A DNA stretch of 64,000 bases, taken from Hyparrhenia diplandra (lineage: Eukaryota > Streptophyta > Magnoliopsida > Poales > Poaceae). The stretch lies in contig JADLZK010008420.1 of the NCBI GenBank assembly GCA_015847255.1, positions 124,001 through 188,000 of the forward strand, written 5' to 3'. The translations under genes and the position numbers were made by a program. The notes under the pieces are model-generated. The model made no database searches and was not told where the DNA came from. It worked only from the letters and a program-made list of their open reading frames with translations. Shown here one piece after another: positions 47,849 to 58,539 of this stretch; position 1 is the stretch's first letter, and each line of letters starts with the position of its first letter.

Positions 47849-49446
47849 ATGGATTCCGACTCCGGTTCCGAGTTGGAAAACGCGTTGATACCGTCTCTAC
47901 CGTACCAAGAGTTGGAAAAGGCGGGGATAACAGCTCTAACGTTCCAACAGTTGAGAGAAATTACTGATGATTTTTCAGAAGAACGGATGCTTGGTCAAGG
48001 CACATTTGCAACGTATTATAAGGTACCATGAACTGTACCTCCACACACTTCATTTGTGTCCATTATTGTTAGTTCCATGTTTTCATTTGCTGTAAAAAAT
48101 ATAAAGCAGCGACCCTTATAGAGCATGCCACTCATATATTTCCCTACTCATCGAATGGCACCCTTTTCACCACTCGGCTTGCCTGAGCATTTGTGAAATG
48201 AATGCAGGTAGGAATCCTTTTTATTTCAACACCCCCAAGTTGACCTATAAAAAAATGGCACCGTTAGAAGGGAAAAAAAACAACTAGTTGTCCCGAGTAA
48301 TACAGTACTGATGATACCTAACAAATCTTGAATAGGGAGTGCATAAAGATGGAGAAGAAGTTGCGGTGAAGCTATTTCGTTCTTCAATGCTCTCGGGATT
48401 TGGCAAAGCCTTTGAGAATGAGCTCGTGAACCTTGCACGGCTTGAGCATCATCAGAACATTCAAAGGCCTGTTGCCTACTGCAATGAAACAGAAAGTGTA
48501 CTTGTGGAGTACGAAGGGAGATCCATTATGGCTGAGGTTAAACATCAAGCACTCTGCTTCCCGTATCTTCACAATGGGAGCCTTAGTTGCCATATTTCTG
48601 GTACTTTCCATGGTTCTCCACATCGACTGCGTTCATATGAGATCGAATAATTAACGAGTAGTTATAAGTGTTTGCATTATTCGACCATTATACAATTTTT
48701 GTTAATTTTCTGTAGATGAAAGTCACGGGCTTGAATGGCCTACACGTTACAGAATTATCAAGGGGACATGCGAGGGCTTAAAGTATCTTCGTCATGGACT
48801 GGCACCTTGTCATATTCTCCATCTTGACATAAAGGCTGACAATATATTACTGGATTACAATATGGAACCAAAACTTGTAGATTTTGGTTTGTCCAAGTAC
48901 TTCTATGGTGAAGAAAATGACATCACAACTATGGATCGATATGGAACATCGTAAGTTGGATGTGTCGTGTTGGCGTATCCGATCCTCTTTTTTACGCAAA
49001 AGAAATGTGCTCTTTACAAAGTCCATTCTGCGGTGTGTGCAGGGGATATCTCCCTCCAGAATACATCAATCTCGGGTTAATCTCAAAGAAATTTGACATA
49101 TTCAGCCTCGGGGTTGTAATGATAAAGATAGTCGCGGGAGCCAAGGGATATATGTGCTTTGGTGATGTGTCTAGAGACGAGTTCATTGATGTGGTAGTTC
49201 ATATATATATGATTATGCATGACCGCCGTGCTTTTCTTTTATTTACTATTACAATCTGATTTTCAGATACGTGCAAATTGGAGGAGACGATTACAGTCCA
49301 CATTCAGGGGTTCCACACTAGATGCCTACTGTGAACAAGTGAAGAGATGCATCGAGATTGCACTGGACTGCCTGGAGGAAGATAGACACAAAAGGCCTGA
49401 TACAGTGGATATCACCCTTACAATGAAGCAGACCGAAACTCACAAG
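47849..49446 (+). other. TKP2 kinase module 1 (non-RD, catalytic residues kept)
   Basis: Exons 1-5, about residues 1-335. A 45-residue acidic N-terminus (MDSDSGSELENA) precedes the linker LTFQQLREITDDFSEE. The loop is LGQGTFATYYK, the ATP lysine is in VAVKLF (about residue 70), the catalytic loop is HLDIKADNILLD (Asp about 184, Arg replaced by Leu) and DFG is intact (about 202). The activation segment leads to YLPPEY and DIFSLGVVM. Non-RD kinases are enriched among plant immune kinases. The paralog has lost DFG in this module, so TKP2 keeps the more complete version. Confidence 0.85.
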
Positions 49447-52400
49447 GTAAGAGCAACCAACATCATTTTTCGCCTTACATATTCGCAGCACACACTAGTA
49501 CCTAAAACGTTTTCCGTGGCGGTCGTTTTTGGTTTTCGCGTGGCGGCACAGCTGCCCGTCACCAACCAAAGGTCACGGTTAATCGTGAGATTAACCGTGG
49601 CGGGCTACTGGTGCCCGCCACGCTTAAATGATTTTGGCGTGGCGGGCAGATTAGGATGCCCGCCACGGCCAAAAATAAATAAATAAATAAATAAACCCTA
49701 GACAGGCCCGCCCGAGCCCATCACGGGCCCGTCAAGCCCATCTAGGGTTGCAGTGCCCGCCGCCGCCGCCGGAACGAGCTAATCCGCGCCGCCACCGCGA
49801 AGTTGTGGCCGCCCGGCGTGGATCCGTGCGCCGCCGCCCGGGGAGGAGCTGGAGCCGCCATGGTGAAGCCCGCCCATCGCCGCCGCCGCCGATCCGCCAT
49901 AGAACCGCCGGATCCGCGGGCCCCGACGCCGATCCGTGGAGGAGGAAGTGCTCGCCGCCGGATCCGTGGAGGATGAGGGCGCCGCCGCTGATCCGCGCAG
50001 TGGATGTCGCTGTCGCCGGATCCGCCGAGGACGAGGGCGCCGCCGCCGGATCCGCGGGGGCGGCGACGGGAGGAAGCCGGATTCGCACAACCGCCGCCGA
50101 GGTTGGCGGATCCGCCATGGAGGCCCCGGGCCGGGAGGGGAGGAGAGGGAGGGGCGCCGGGAGGGGAAGGAGAGGAGGGAGCGCCGCCGCCGGGAGAGGA
50201 GGGGGCGCCGCGTCGGGGGGAAGGGAGAGGAGGGAGCGTCGGAGGGGAGGAGTCGCGGGCGCGGTCGCGGTCGCCGCCGCGCGAGAAGAGAAGGAGGGTC
50301 GGCAGAGGGGAGAGGAGGTTGGTTTGGAATGAGAGTTGAGACAGAGAAACCCTAGAAGTGCTGAATATATATGGCCCGATAGGAAGGGGTTACGGGCCGC
50401 CCGTGGGCTTGAAGCATTTCCGTGGCGGGCCTATGTAACATGTCCGCCACGGTAAAGGCTTGTATTTTGCGTGGCGGGCGTGTTAAAGGTGCCCGCCACG
50501 CAAAAAAAATCTTTCTCGTGGACGGGCAAAAACGCCCGCCACGTAAAAAAAAAAGCTGGGCGTGGCGGGGTATTTTCCGTGGCGGGCAAAAAAAAAAGTG
50601 CCCGCTACGAAAAAGATTTTGCAAGTGCTTTCGCAAAATCATTTCGTTGCTAGTGACACGTCGATACGTAATTACCTATCAACAAGGCCACGCACCGTGC
50701 GTGTCACCTGCCTGCCTGTGTGGTTCATGTTCGCTAATTATTGGTGGAGCCAGTTTTTGCTCCGGCTCTCATATACATATGCGTCCTTTTGCCTTCATAC
50801 TCATGGACTATATCGATACATATATGCACGTTTGTATTGATTTGTATATATACACACATCCTTGCCAAAAAAACAATGGTATCACACATGTGCTGTGCAT
50901 GTGTGTTCCCTAAGGTAAAAAATAATAGCAAAACAAAAGTAGTATCCACTACTGTTTCATCTATATGTTGCAGTTATATCTACCGGCTCATACCTAAAAT
51001 GTTTTCATGTGACCGCAATATACAGGGTTTTGAGGATCTCCAAGTATGGAAAATGTCATTTCAGGAGTTGAAAAACATCACAAATAACTTCAAAGAAAAA
51101 ATTGGTAAAGGTACCTTCGGTATTGTTTACAAGGTACGGTCAAGCATCGGCTTTTCAATGTTGACAAACAATTTTAGATACCAAAATGTATGTTGGTACC
51201 CTTGTTCCAAATTGTAAGACGTGCATTGCTTTTAATAATGTATATGTAAGTGCATAGTAAAGAGATATGTATATAGAAAAACCAAAACAGACAGAGGGAG
51301 TACTAAGGAAGTGAAGTTGTGCAGGGAAAGCTTGCAAATGGGGAACCTGTAGCTGTGAAGAGACTCAACCATCATTCAGCAGACCAAAGGAAACAGATTG
51401 AGAGCGAGGAACATCTTAAGAATATTGAGCATAAAAACATAGTACGACTTGTGGGCTTCTGCCACGAGACAAGACAAGAACCAGTTCGTGATGCCAGGGA
51501 TCCAGACAAATACACATTCGCGGACGTGACAGAGAGTTTGCTCTGCTATGAGTTGTTAAATGGAAGTCTGGAGGACAAGATGTGGAACAGTATGATGAAG
51601 TACCTTTTCTGTTTTGTAATATTCAATTTCTTTCTTTCCCTTACATTTGTATCTCAGTGCAGATGAATCTTGTAGACTCGATTGGCAAACTCGTTACTCA
51701 GTGATACAAGGCATTTGCGAGGGTCTACACTACCTTCACAAACAATGTCATAATGCCCCCATTGTCCACAGGGATCTGAAACCAGGAAATGTTTTGCTAG
51801 ATGATGATATGGTCCCAAAGCTTGGGGACTTTGGTCTATCGAGGATCGTCCTAAAAACACAACCTCATCTTACGACAGCTGTAGGTTCAAGGTAATTCAC
51901 TGCATATAGCAGTTTCCAAAACAAAAAGTATTCAAAACTTTTTTTCTTGACATAATTCAAAACTTCTCCAATCCAAAACACTGAAGTTGCTTAGTTTTTT
52001 TCTCAAATAAATAAATAAATAAATCTGAAAGCAGATATTTTTGGAAAAGATATTTAGTTGCTTGTATATTTATATACACAACTGCCTTGTATATTTTTTT
52101 GAGAGAAGCCCAAAACCATTTTAGCATTAGTTCGGTAATGATTTATCAAAATACTTTTATGCAGCGGATACATGGCGCCAGAAACTGTACAATACAATAA
52201 GTCATCTAAAATAACACCCAAATCAGATATATACAGTTTGGGTGTCATGATTTTGGAGATTGTAACTGAGGACAAATGTCCTGACGACGAATACTCTGGC
52301 CAGCGTTATATTGAGAAGGTAAGATATTGTTATTAATGCTGTACCATTTGAAATAAATGAATATGAGTGTACATATGTGTTTAGGTCCTTAGATAATATC

Positions 52401-54567
52401 TTCACGGGACTCAATATGTTGTATTTTTCAATTTCTTTGCTTTTTATAGTTTAGATTAGATAGTTATAGAGCATACCAATCTAATCATAGCAACCTCTTC
52501 AAATTGGCTAGGTCCGAGAAGCTCGAAGTCGAAACCCAAATTCATATGTTGCATCTAGGTATCCATCACTTGAAGATTGTTTCCTCCAACAAGTGAAGAA
52601 CTGGATCAGCATAGGGCTACATTGCGCAGAGGAACTACCTGAAAGAAGGCCTCATATTGAGCACATAATGCATTTTCTTGAGACAGAATCTGCCAATTCA
52701 GTGGTATGGCTACAAATATTCTGTTACTCACACTATTTCAAATACTCAGTTAGTTTTGACTTTCTAGATATGTAGTTTTTGCTATGTCGTAGTATCTAGA
52801 TATAAAATATATCTAAGTGCACTTCTTTTAAAACTTGTATATTTAGGTAAACCAAAACGATTTACTATTTGGAACATAAGGAGTGCTTCCTCTTCATGTA
52901 TTGCTTGTGAGTTTAAAATGACATGCATCGTTAGCAGGCCACAACTCAACGGGAGTACCATTTGAAGTTGCAGTCAAGGTCTAGCAACTTTCATTATAGC
53001 GCTTGGCTATTAGTTGGAATTTATGAGTTGGTATGAAAAAAGAATGAATTTGATTTAGCCAAAGAAAAATCATTAGCATACTGGATATTATGATATTTCG
53101 GCTGGTCCATCATACACCATATGCTTCAGTGCTACAAAAAAGAGTTAAATAGTTGCAATCCCTGCTACACATTTTGAGTTCAAATTTTGAGATGATGCAA
53201 CCGTTCATGGTCTACATGTTACAGTATTTCCCAAAGGGCATATTTTTGTGTTTCTTTGAATATCCAAACCAAACTGTTCAATCTTTTTATCACAAAAAGG
53301 ATATGCGTGAAGGAAAAGTAACCAAAATGTCGTTTAAAGAGCTGGAAGACGTCACAGAAAAGTTCTCTGCGCAGTATGGTGAAAGTATCTTCGGTTCCGT
53401 TTACAAGGTATAAATTATTAACACTTTCTTGCTGTTAGTAGTAAATATCCATTCGTAAATCCCATTTTAACATGTCTAAGTTGAACAGGGAACACGTGTG
53501 AATGGGGATGAAATAATTGTGATCAAACTTAAAGAGCAGCTGAGTCGACTATCACCAGACCAGTTTGAAGGCAAGGTAAACGGTATGAGCTTGAAGCACA
53601 ACAATATTTTACAGCTTAAAGGCTACTGTGAAGAAATACATGCTGTTGAAATCAGACAGAGGTTTCTCTGCTACGAGTTTTTAAAGGAACCTTAGGGGCG
53701 ATAATTTATGGCGGTAAGAAGAAGCTATAGTTATTTTTTTTTCTCTCCTTTCGTTTGTGTTCAGATTACTAACTTGACGTTGTTCTTGCAGGTGAATCTC
53801 TCACCCAGTTAGATTGGGAAGCACGTTACAAAATAATAAAAGGCATTTGCCAGGCTTTAAAATACCTCCATGAAGAATGTAAAGATGCCCCTCAAGTTCA
53901 CATGGGCATAACGCCTACAAATATATGGCTAGACGATGAAATGGCCCCAAAGCTTGGGGCTTGTGGTCTAGCGAGATTGTTCGGTAATGACCAAACTCAG
54001 ATTTACAACAAAGAAATTGTAGAATCTAGGTAAGAACGATCCTTCTCCTGGTTTTATGTCCATGCATTCATTTCTTTCAAGATTGAGATGGTGCGTGCTG
54101 GTCTCTGGCAGGGGATACGTGGCACCAGAGCATGTCGAACTGACCAAAATGTCAACCAAGTCAGACATCTACAGTTTGGGTGTTCTAATTTTGGAGATCG
54201 TGACCGGACAAATGTGCTCCTCCAGCAATAATGGATCTGCTGCACCCTTCATTGCCAATGTATGAAAACTTTGTAGGTCGATGTCAAAACACTCATGCAT
54301 TGTACCATTCACAGATCTAACTGAAAATTCTCCAACCCAACTGAATAGGTGCATAAGGCGTTCAATGTTGCAACCAAGTACCAATCGCTCGATGCTGAGT
54401 GCCTCCAACAAGTGAAGGGATGCATCACGGTAGGGGTGCGGTGTGCAGAGACAAATCCTGACAAAAGACCTACTGCTGGTGAAATAATCCCTATGCTTGA
54501 AAAAGAATGCACAAGCAAACCTGGATTCTGGAATGCGCTTTGTTCCCGTGCCTGTTCCAAAGCATAA
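47849..54567 (+). CDS. TKP2: triple tandem-kinase protein (kinase-kinase-pseudokinase)
   Basis: Fifteen exons: 47849-48022, 48336-48600, 48716-48950, 49043-49193, 49267-49446, 51026-51133, 51325-51589, 51663-51891, 52165-52318, 52512-52703, 53300-53407, 53489-53713, 53792-54029, 54112-54259 and 54349-54567. The sum is 2891 bases, one short of 964 codons. The missing base is in exon 12, where the frame stops at 53693-53695 (TAG), giving about 755 residues; with it the protein would be about 963. Kinase modules cover about residues 1-335, 336-651 and 652-963. All three have the same five-exon structure with intron phases 0, 1, 2, 0, and both module joints are phase 0 with no stop. No signal peptide or membrane segment is seen, so it is likely a cytoplasmic signalling protein. 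Tandem kinases such as barley Rpg1 and wheat WTK proteins give rust or mildew resistance; membership of that class is inferred from architecture. The start (ACCATGG) has strong context. The module 2 to 3 joint is the least certain. Confidence 0.85.
49493..50655. mobile_element. CACTA element C (1163 bp) in TKP2 intron 5
   Basis: Begins CACTAGTACCTAAAACG and ends with the complement of CACTAGCAACGAAATG. It is flanked by a perfect ACA at 49490-49492 and 50656-50658. Subterminal CGTGGCGGGC repeats and a GC-rich interior match element A in reverse orientation. On the minus strand there is a TATA-like ATATATATTC near 50369, then a leader with CTAGGGTTTC. It starts 47 bases after the 5' splice site of the intron that joins modules 1 and 2. 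No transposase. Confidence 0.92.
51026..52703 (+). other. TKP2 kinase module 2 (canonical RD kinase)
   Basis: Exons 6-10, about residues 336-651. Linker MSFQELKNITNNFKEK, loop IGKGTFGIVYK, lysine in VAVKRL (about 383), catalytic loop IVHRDLKPGNVLLDD (Asp about 497), LGDFGLSR (about 515) and GYMAPE. The F-helix region is SDIYSLGVMILE and the C-lobe ends with ERRPHIEHIMHFLE. An insertion between the glycine-rich and hinge strands (RDARDPDKYTFADVTE) is also present in the paralog and has a counterpart in module 1. This is the module most likely to phosphorylate substrates. Confidence 0.9.
51199..51300. mobile_element. Stowaway-like MITE remnant in TKP2 intron 6
   Basis: CCCTTGTTCCAAATTGTAAG at the left and AGACAGAGGGAG at the right, flanked by TA. 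It is in the same intron as the better copy at 2536-2671, and so is an insertion shared by both paralogs. Confidence 0.55.
53300..54567 (+). other. TKP2 kinase module 3 (pseudokinase, frameshift in exon 12)
   Basis: Exons 11-15. Linker MSFKELEDVTEKF, loop GESIFGSVYK (first glycines of the loop poor), lysine in VIKLKE, catalytic loop VHMGITPTNIWLDD and ACG in place of DFG. Asp of HRD and of DFG are both missing, so no catalysis is expected; GYVAPE and SDIYSLGVLILE are kept. Exons 13-15 are open and end with TAA at 54567, but exon 12 carries a one-base deficit near 53680-53687 that puts TAG at 53693. The tail after the C-lobe (KPGFWNALCSRACSKA) is shared with the paralog. Confidence 0.85.
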
Positions 54568-56401
54568 TGTCAGTAAAAATTGTGAAGCTTGCTTGATTGT
54601 GCATGAGTGTAGCATTGTTCATGTTTCGATTTGTGAAGTTTTTTTTCTGTCTATGCTTTGATAAAAACAAAATGTATAAAGCTTTGTTATTTTGGAACAA
54701 AATGTTCATCATTTTGGGTTCGGGTGGTTATCTTCGTAATATCTTCTATCCATTCATAACTTACTAGTCCATCAACCCGTGCTCGCACGGGTTTGAAAGT
54801 TCAAAAGAAACTAACTAATAAAAACTAATTGTATTAAATAGGTTTCCCTACACACGGATTATTCTAAAATAATATGCAAGTACTAATCCATATTCATATA
54901 TAGTTTTTTTTTGCGTAGCACAGTATTACCAATATACATTTACCTAAAGCATTTTTGGAAAATATGATTGTTTTAACTGCAGTTTAATTTGACGACACGA
55001 AATTTCCCCAAAATTTTTGCTCATTAATTGATTAGATACGGTGGCTATTATTTACAATGGTTATAAATATTCATATGATATAATGTTTCAATCAAAATGT
55101 TTAAAGTTTTTTCAAGACAATGACTTACAAAATTTGTTATTATGAGCAGTAACAAATCTTAAAGTGAGTGTCACTACTATGTGTTTTGGTAATTAAGGAG
55201 ATTTTAGCATGTTTGATAAGCTCATAAAATAATTCTTTGTATTTATGTAAAACTATTGGATGTCGAATTATTTTTCATCATGGCTTATATAATATATACA
55301 TGTATATTAGAGAGATTTTTGTTACTATTTTTACAATGGTTGCACAACTTATATAGGTATATATTACTTTACATTATGTTTCATAATACCATGTATTGCT
55401 AATTTGAGTGAAAACCTAGGAGCCAAAGCATTATCTTTAATGACGGAAGAGATGGATAATTTATTAAAAATATTATTTGATTGGTTTAATTATATTTTAT
55501 AATTATGGATGTTTGAATTTTTTTTTCCATTCAGGCTTTATTGATAACTCTTGGAATCATGGTCCCTTAATTATTCTACATCATTAGCATATAAACTTGA
55601 AGTAGCCCACATTATATTATTAAAGCAATCAAAAAATATACCTAATTGTTAGTAAGGATAATATCTTAACTTTTTTTTTGTGCAAAAGTAACCCAAGGAT
55701 CAAATTGAGAATTTTACCTAATAGTGAATAAGGATCAGATCGTTGCAGTAGACAAATTAAATTATAATTATGAGATCTAGCAAGATCACCATAGCTTAGT
55801 GTCCAGTGCCGCTAGTGCTAGTGCTGATGTAGATGTCGTGAATGCTAGACGTCATGGCACTGGTGGCCTGCCGCGTGCAAGTTTGTGCACCACCAGTTTC
55901 CTTTCCTTGCTTGACGTACATCTCACAAGATAGTAGCATTGCTGAGCCGGATTTATGTTAGTGGTTGGTGCATGGCCGGACATCGGCTTCTTCCATGCAT
56001 ACGCTCACATGCTAGATGAAAATTTTCACCTTGTTTAGTGTAGTTGATAGATTTTCTTGATATTTGAATATTTGGTTGTTTTTGTTTGTTATCAGCAGTA
56101 GTGCAAATGTATTCGAGTGAACAGATGTCTGACACAGCCCTTTGTAACAGTGGTAGGAAAAATGATGTTTTTATATTTTATTTCTCTTCTTCTTATCTAT
56201 AATAATGGCATAGGTGGGTATTGTTTTAAAAAATAAAATAGATTACTGGTTACAGATTGCGTAAAAATCTATAGATTTGATTTGATGGCTGGATATTTCT
56301 AGTTAATAAAAAATTCTAGCACATCCGGTGAAATTAAGTTGGAGGTTCAAAACACATAGGAAACTCGGTTGATCTTATCCTGTCCTTCGTAGTCCTAGTA
56401 G

Positions 56402-56677
56402 CGGGGGAACTGAGCATAGCTCAGTTGGTGAGCACTCGGTTGGGAGGCCACCGGTCATGGGTTCGAGTCCTCTCGGACGCATGATTTCCCCACAAAAATC
56501 CCCTCGCCGGTCCCCCGTGTGCCAAAGCATGGTGTGAAGCCTGACCCTTCTCACGGGTATGTGGGCTCCCATGTCGAGGGGGGGGTGGGGTTCGGGGTTT
56601 TCCGGGATCCGGTGAGAAGATCTTCTTCTTAATGAAATACGGGTGGGGACATCGTCTCACCCCCCAGGTCCTGGTTG
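56402..56677 (+). mobile_element. tRNA-derived SINE (Au-like)
   Basis: The 5' part carries RNA polymerase III promoter boxes: A box TAGCTCAGTTGGTGAGC (56417-56433) and B box GGTTCGAGTCC (56460-56470). The 3' part ends with TTCTTCTTAATGAAATACGG-like text. A 13-base target duplication GTAGTCCTAG(T/C)AG flanks it at 56389-56401 and 56678-56690, one mismatch. Short tRNA-related SINEs of this kind (Au family) are widespread in grasses. Confidence 0.85.
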
Positions 56678-57359
56678 GTAGTCCTAGCAGGCAAACAAAC
56701 TCGTATTTTTTTTTTACAGATAGTTTATAATTTAATTGACTCTACTTGCAATCACACAACCAATTCGAGAAAAAAACACACACAACCAATTCAAGCATAC
56801 ACACCAAAAACACATCAAAAAAAAACCTTTGTGCTACATCACACGGTCAAAAGGACCCACTTACTGATCGAGTTATGAGACTACCAACACCAGTTCAAAT
56901 CAAATAAATAAATCAATAAAGAACATTGGTATGACTGATATCGATGTAAATCTAACCTTTTGTATAGAGGTAGAGTCAAAGTAGATCCAACACCATTGCG
57001 CCTTAAACATGTCCTCTTGTTACAATATCAGCTCGAATATGGAGAGGTTCCTCACCCAAATTTAGAATTATATCACACTCAAAAGTTAAGGCTCTATAAC
57101 ACCTGACTTATTTTGCATCTAATTTCAAAGCGAGCCTTCAAATAAGGTAAAAAAATCAATTATAATCAGTCCTCAAACAGAAAGGAATTAAACAGGCGGA
57201 GACTTTTCAATGTAATTTGGAAGCAATCCTCTATGAAAAGCAAGATGATGCATGTTTCCATGAGCGCGTGGTTCTATGCATGACTGCAAACAATTATCTT
57301 CCCTACTGTTGGACAGCTGTGCGTGCACAAATCAACTAATAGGAGGAAGAAACAAATCA

Positions 57360-57510
57360 AATGCGACTGCGGGGTGGAACCTGTGGATGTAAGCGGGCAA
57401 CATCTTGACCCTCTTGCCGTCCTCCAACTCGCCGAGACACACTAAGCGCGAACTCGCCACGGGAGAGGATAAATTGGCGGCGGCGGCAGCCGGGGTAGCG
57501 GTAAAGCCAT
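57360..57510 (-). pseudogene. Possible RING-H2 (ATL-type) gene fragment
   Basis: One minus-strand frame reads VCLGELEDGKRVKMLPAYIH followed by RFHP, which resembles the ATL RING-H2 pattern in which CLGEFEDGE precedes LP-C-H-FH. The second cysteine before HRFH is tyrosine and the frame degenerates after HP, so at best this is a fragment. The block is GC-rich in AT-rich surroundings and lies on the same strand as Helitron H2, consistent with gene capture. RING-H2 proteins are ubiquitin ligases. Confidence 0.35.
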
Positions 57511-58539
57511 ACCTGATTTTTTATTAATATTGTGATTAACCAATCGCCATGATGGATGATGACAGTTAATAGCTGGTAAGGCTTCACGTGATATTTAGAT
57601 ATTCTGTTAACAAACAACAAACTTTCGGTAGTTTTCTAGAAACGGTGGGATAATAAGATTTTAACCATTTTATTATATATATGTAATAATAGGAACGTTG
57701 GGTAATATTCTAGAAAAAATAGACCAAAGATTATGAATGGTATAGAGTCCTTCGCCCGTGGTTAGGTGTTAAATATAGTTTTTTTTTTTTTTAATATTTA
57801 TAAATAATGGCAGAGGTGGGTAATTTTCTATAAAATAAAATAGATCTAATGGTCACGAATCATGAGAGTTTACAGATTCGACGGCTAGATGTTTCTAATT
57901 AATCTGAGAATTTCTAGCATTTATCTTTTTTTAACGCATCTGTGAGAATTAACGTGGTGCCTTCGTTGGAGCCTCCAATTAGTAATAGTAAGATGACAAA
58001 AATTAATTTTTTTCATAGTCTTTTTAAGAATTTTTCTTCAGAAATTTCTATTGTTAGAGACTTATTATAGGTTTTCTTACTACTTAATATTAGTATAATG
58101 CCCGTGCTAACGTCACGGTCGGGTTTTCTTTTGGAAACTGTTAGTTTAAACCAAATATAATCAGGTATTGTACCATCAACAGGTGGGTCCTCGCTGAGCT
58201 CAACAAGGCATGGTTTCACGGTCTTCTCCAAACCTGCAGAGTAAGCATTGATGATATTCCCCAATAACACGAAATACAAACGTAGCACTTCAAAAGTGGC
58301 AATGCAAAATAACCAGAGGAACTCACAGATTGATCGAGGATTGGCCCACGTGACTGACGTACTTTTTGCAGCATTGACCTTGATGTTAGGAACCCTCAAA
58401 AATTTAAACCGTGGTATTGAGACCTTGACAAGATTAGATTTTTTTAACACCCGAGTCACTCAACAAAATATTTCAGAATTAATAACGACTGTAAGCAGCT
58501 TTTGAGAAGGCTCATTGAGTATATGTACCATTAATCACC

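Larger units (their letters stand above)
54764..57660 (-). mobile_element. Helitron H2, 3' end on the minus strand
   Basis: At 54764-54793 the minus strand ends with a perfect palindrome AACCCGTGC-GA-GCACGGGTT followed by GATGGACTAG and then T: a Helitron 3' end. It lies in the 3' flank of TKP2 at a point where the flank of TKP1 (about 8040) continues uninterrupted, which supports a clean insertion. The 5' end is not defined; the right boundary here is tentative and simply includes the SINE and gene fragment in the same stretch. AT-rich sequence 54800-55790 holds no gene. Confidence 0.5.
56196..57925 (+). repeat. Repeated TAATAATGGCAGAGGTGGG segments
   Basis: Segments at about 56196-56330 and 57796-57925 share AATAATGGCA-AGGTGGGTA, AAAATAAAATAGAT, AGATT-GA-GGCT and ATTTCTAG-TTAAT text; a third, poorer one starts near 57684. 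TCTATAATAATGGC at 56196 resembles a Helitron 5' end, so these may be end fragments of related elements. Assignment is tentative. Confidence 0.45.

Noticed and set aside
49748..50355. Open frames in CACTA element C
   Set aside because: GC-rich low complexity, several frames open at once, no motif.
53153..53413. Separate start for kinase module 3 at an upstream ATG
   Set aside because: The upstream extension is not conserved as coding sequence in TKP1 (about 6120-6267), whereas the join to module 2 in phase 0 is possible in both copies.
56412..56475. Functional tRNA gene
   Set aside because: A and B boxes are present, but there is no complete cloverleaf, and the segment continues into a 276 bp unit with target duplications. 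It is a SINE.
58013..58459. 148-codon minus-strand frame after the H3 helicase
   Set aside because: It begins inside the H3 tail, crosses the element's 3' terminal hairpin and runs past its end at 58090. No domain is recognisable.
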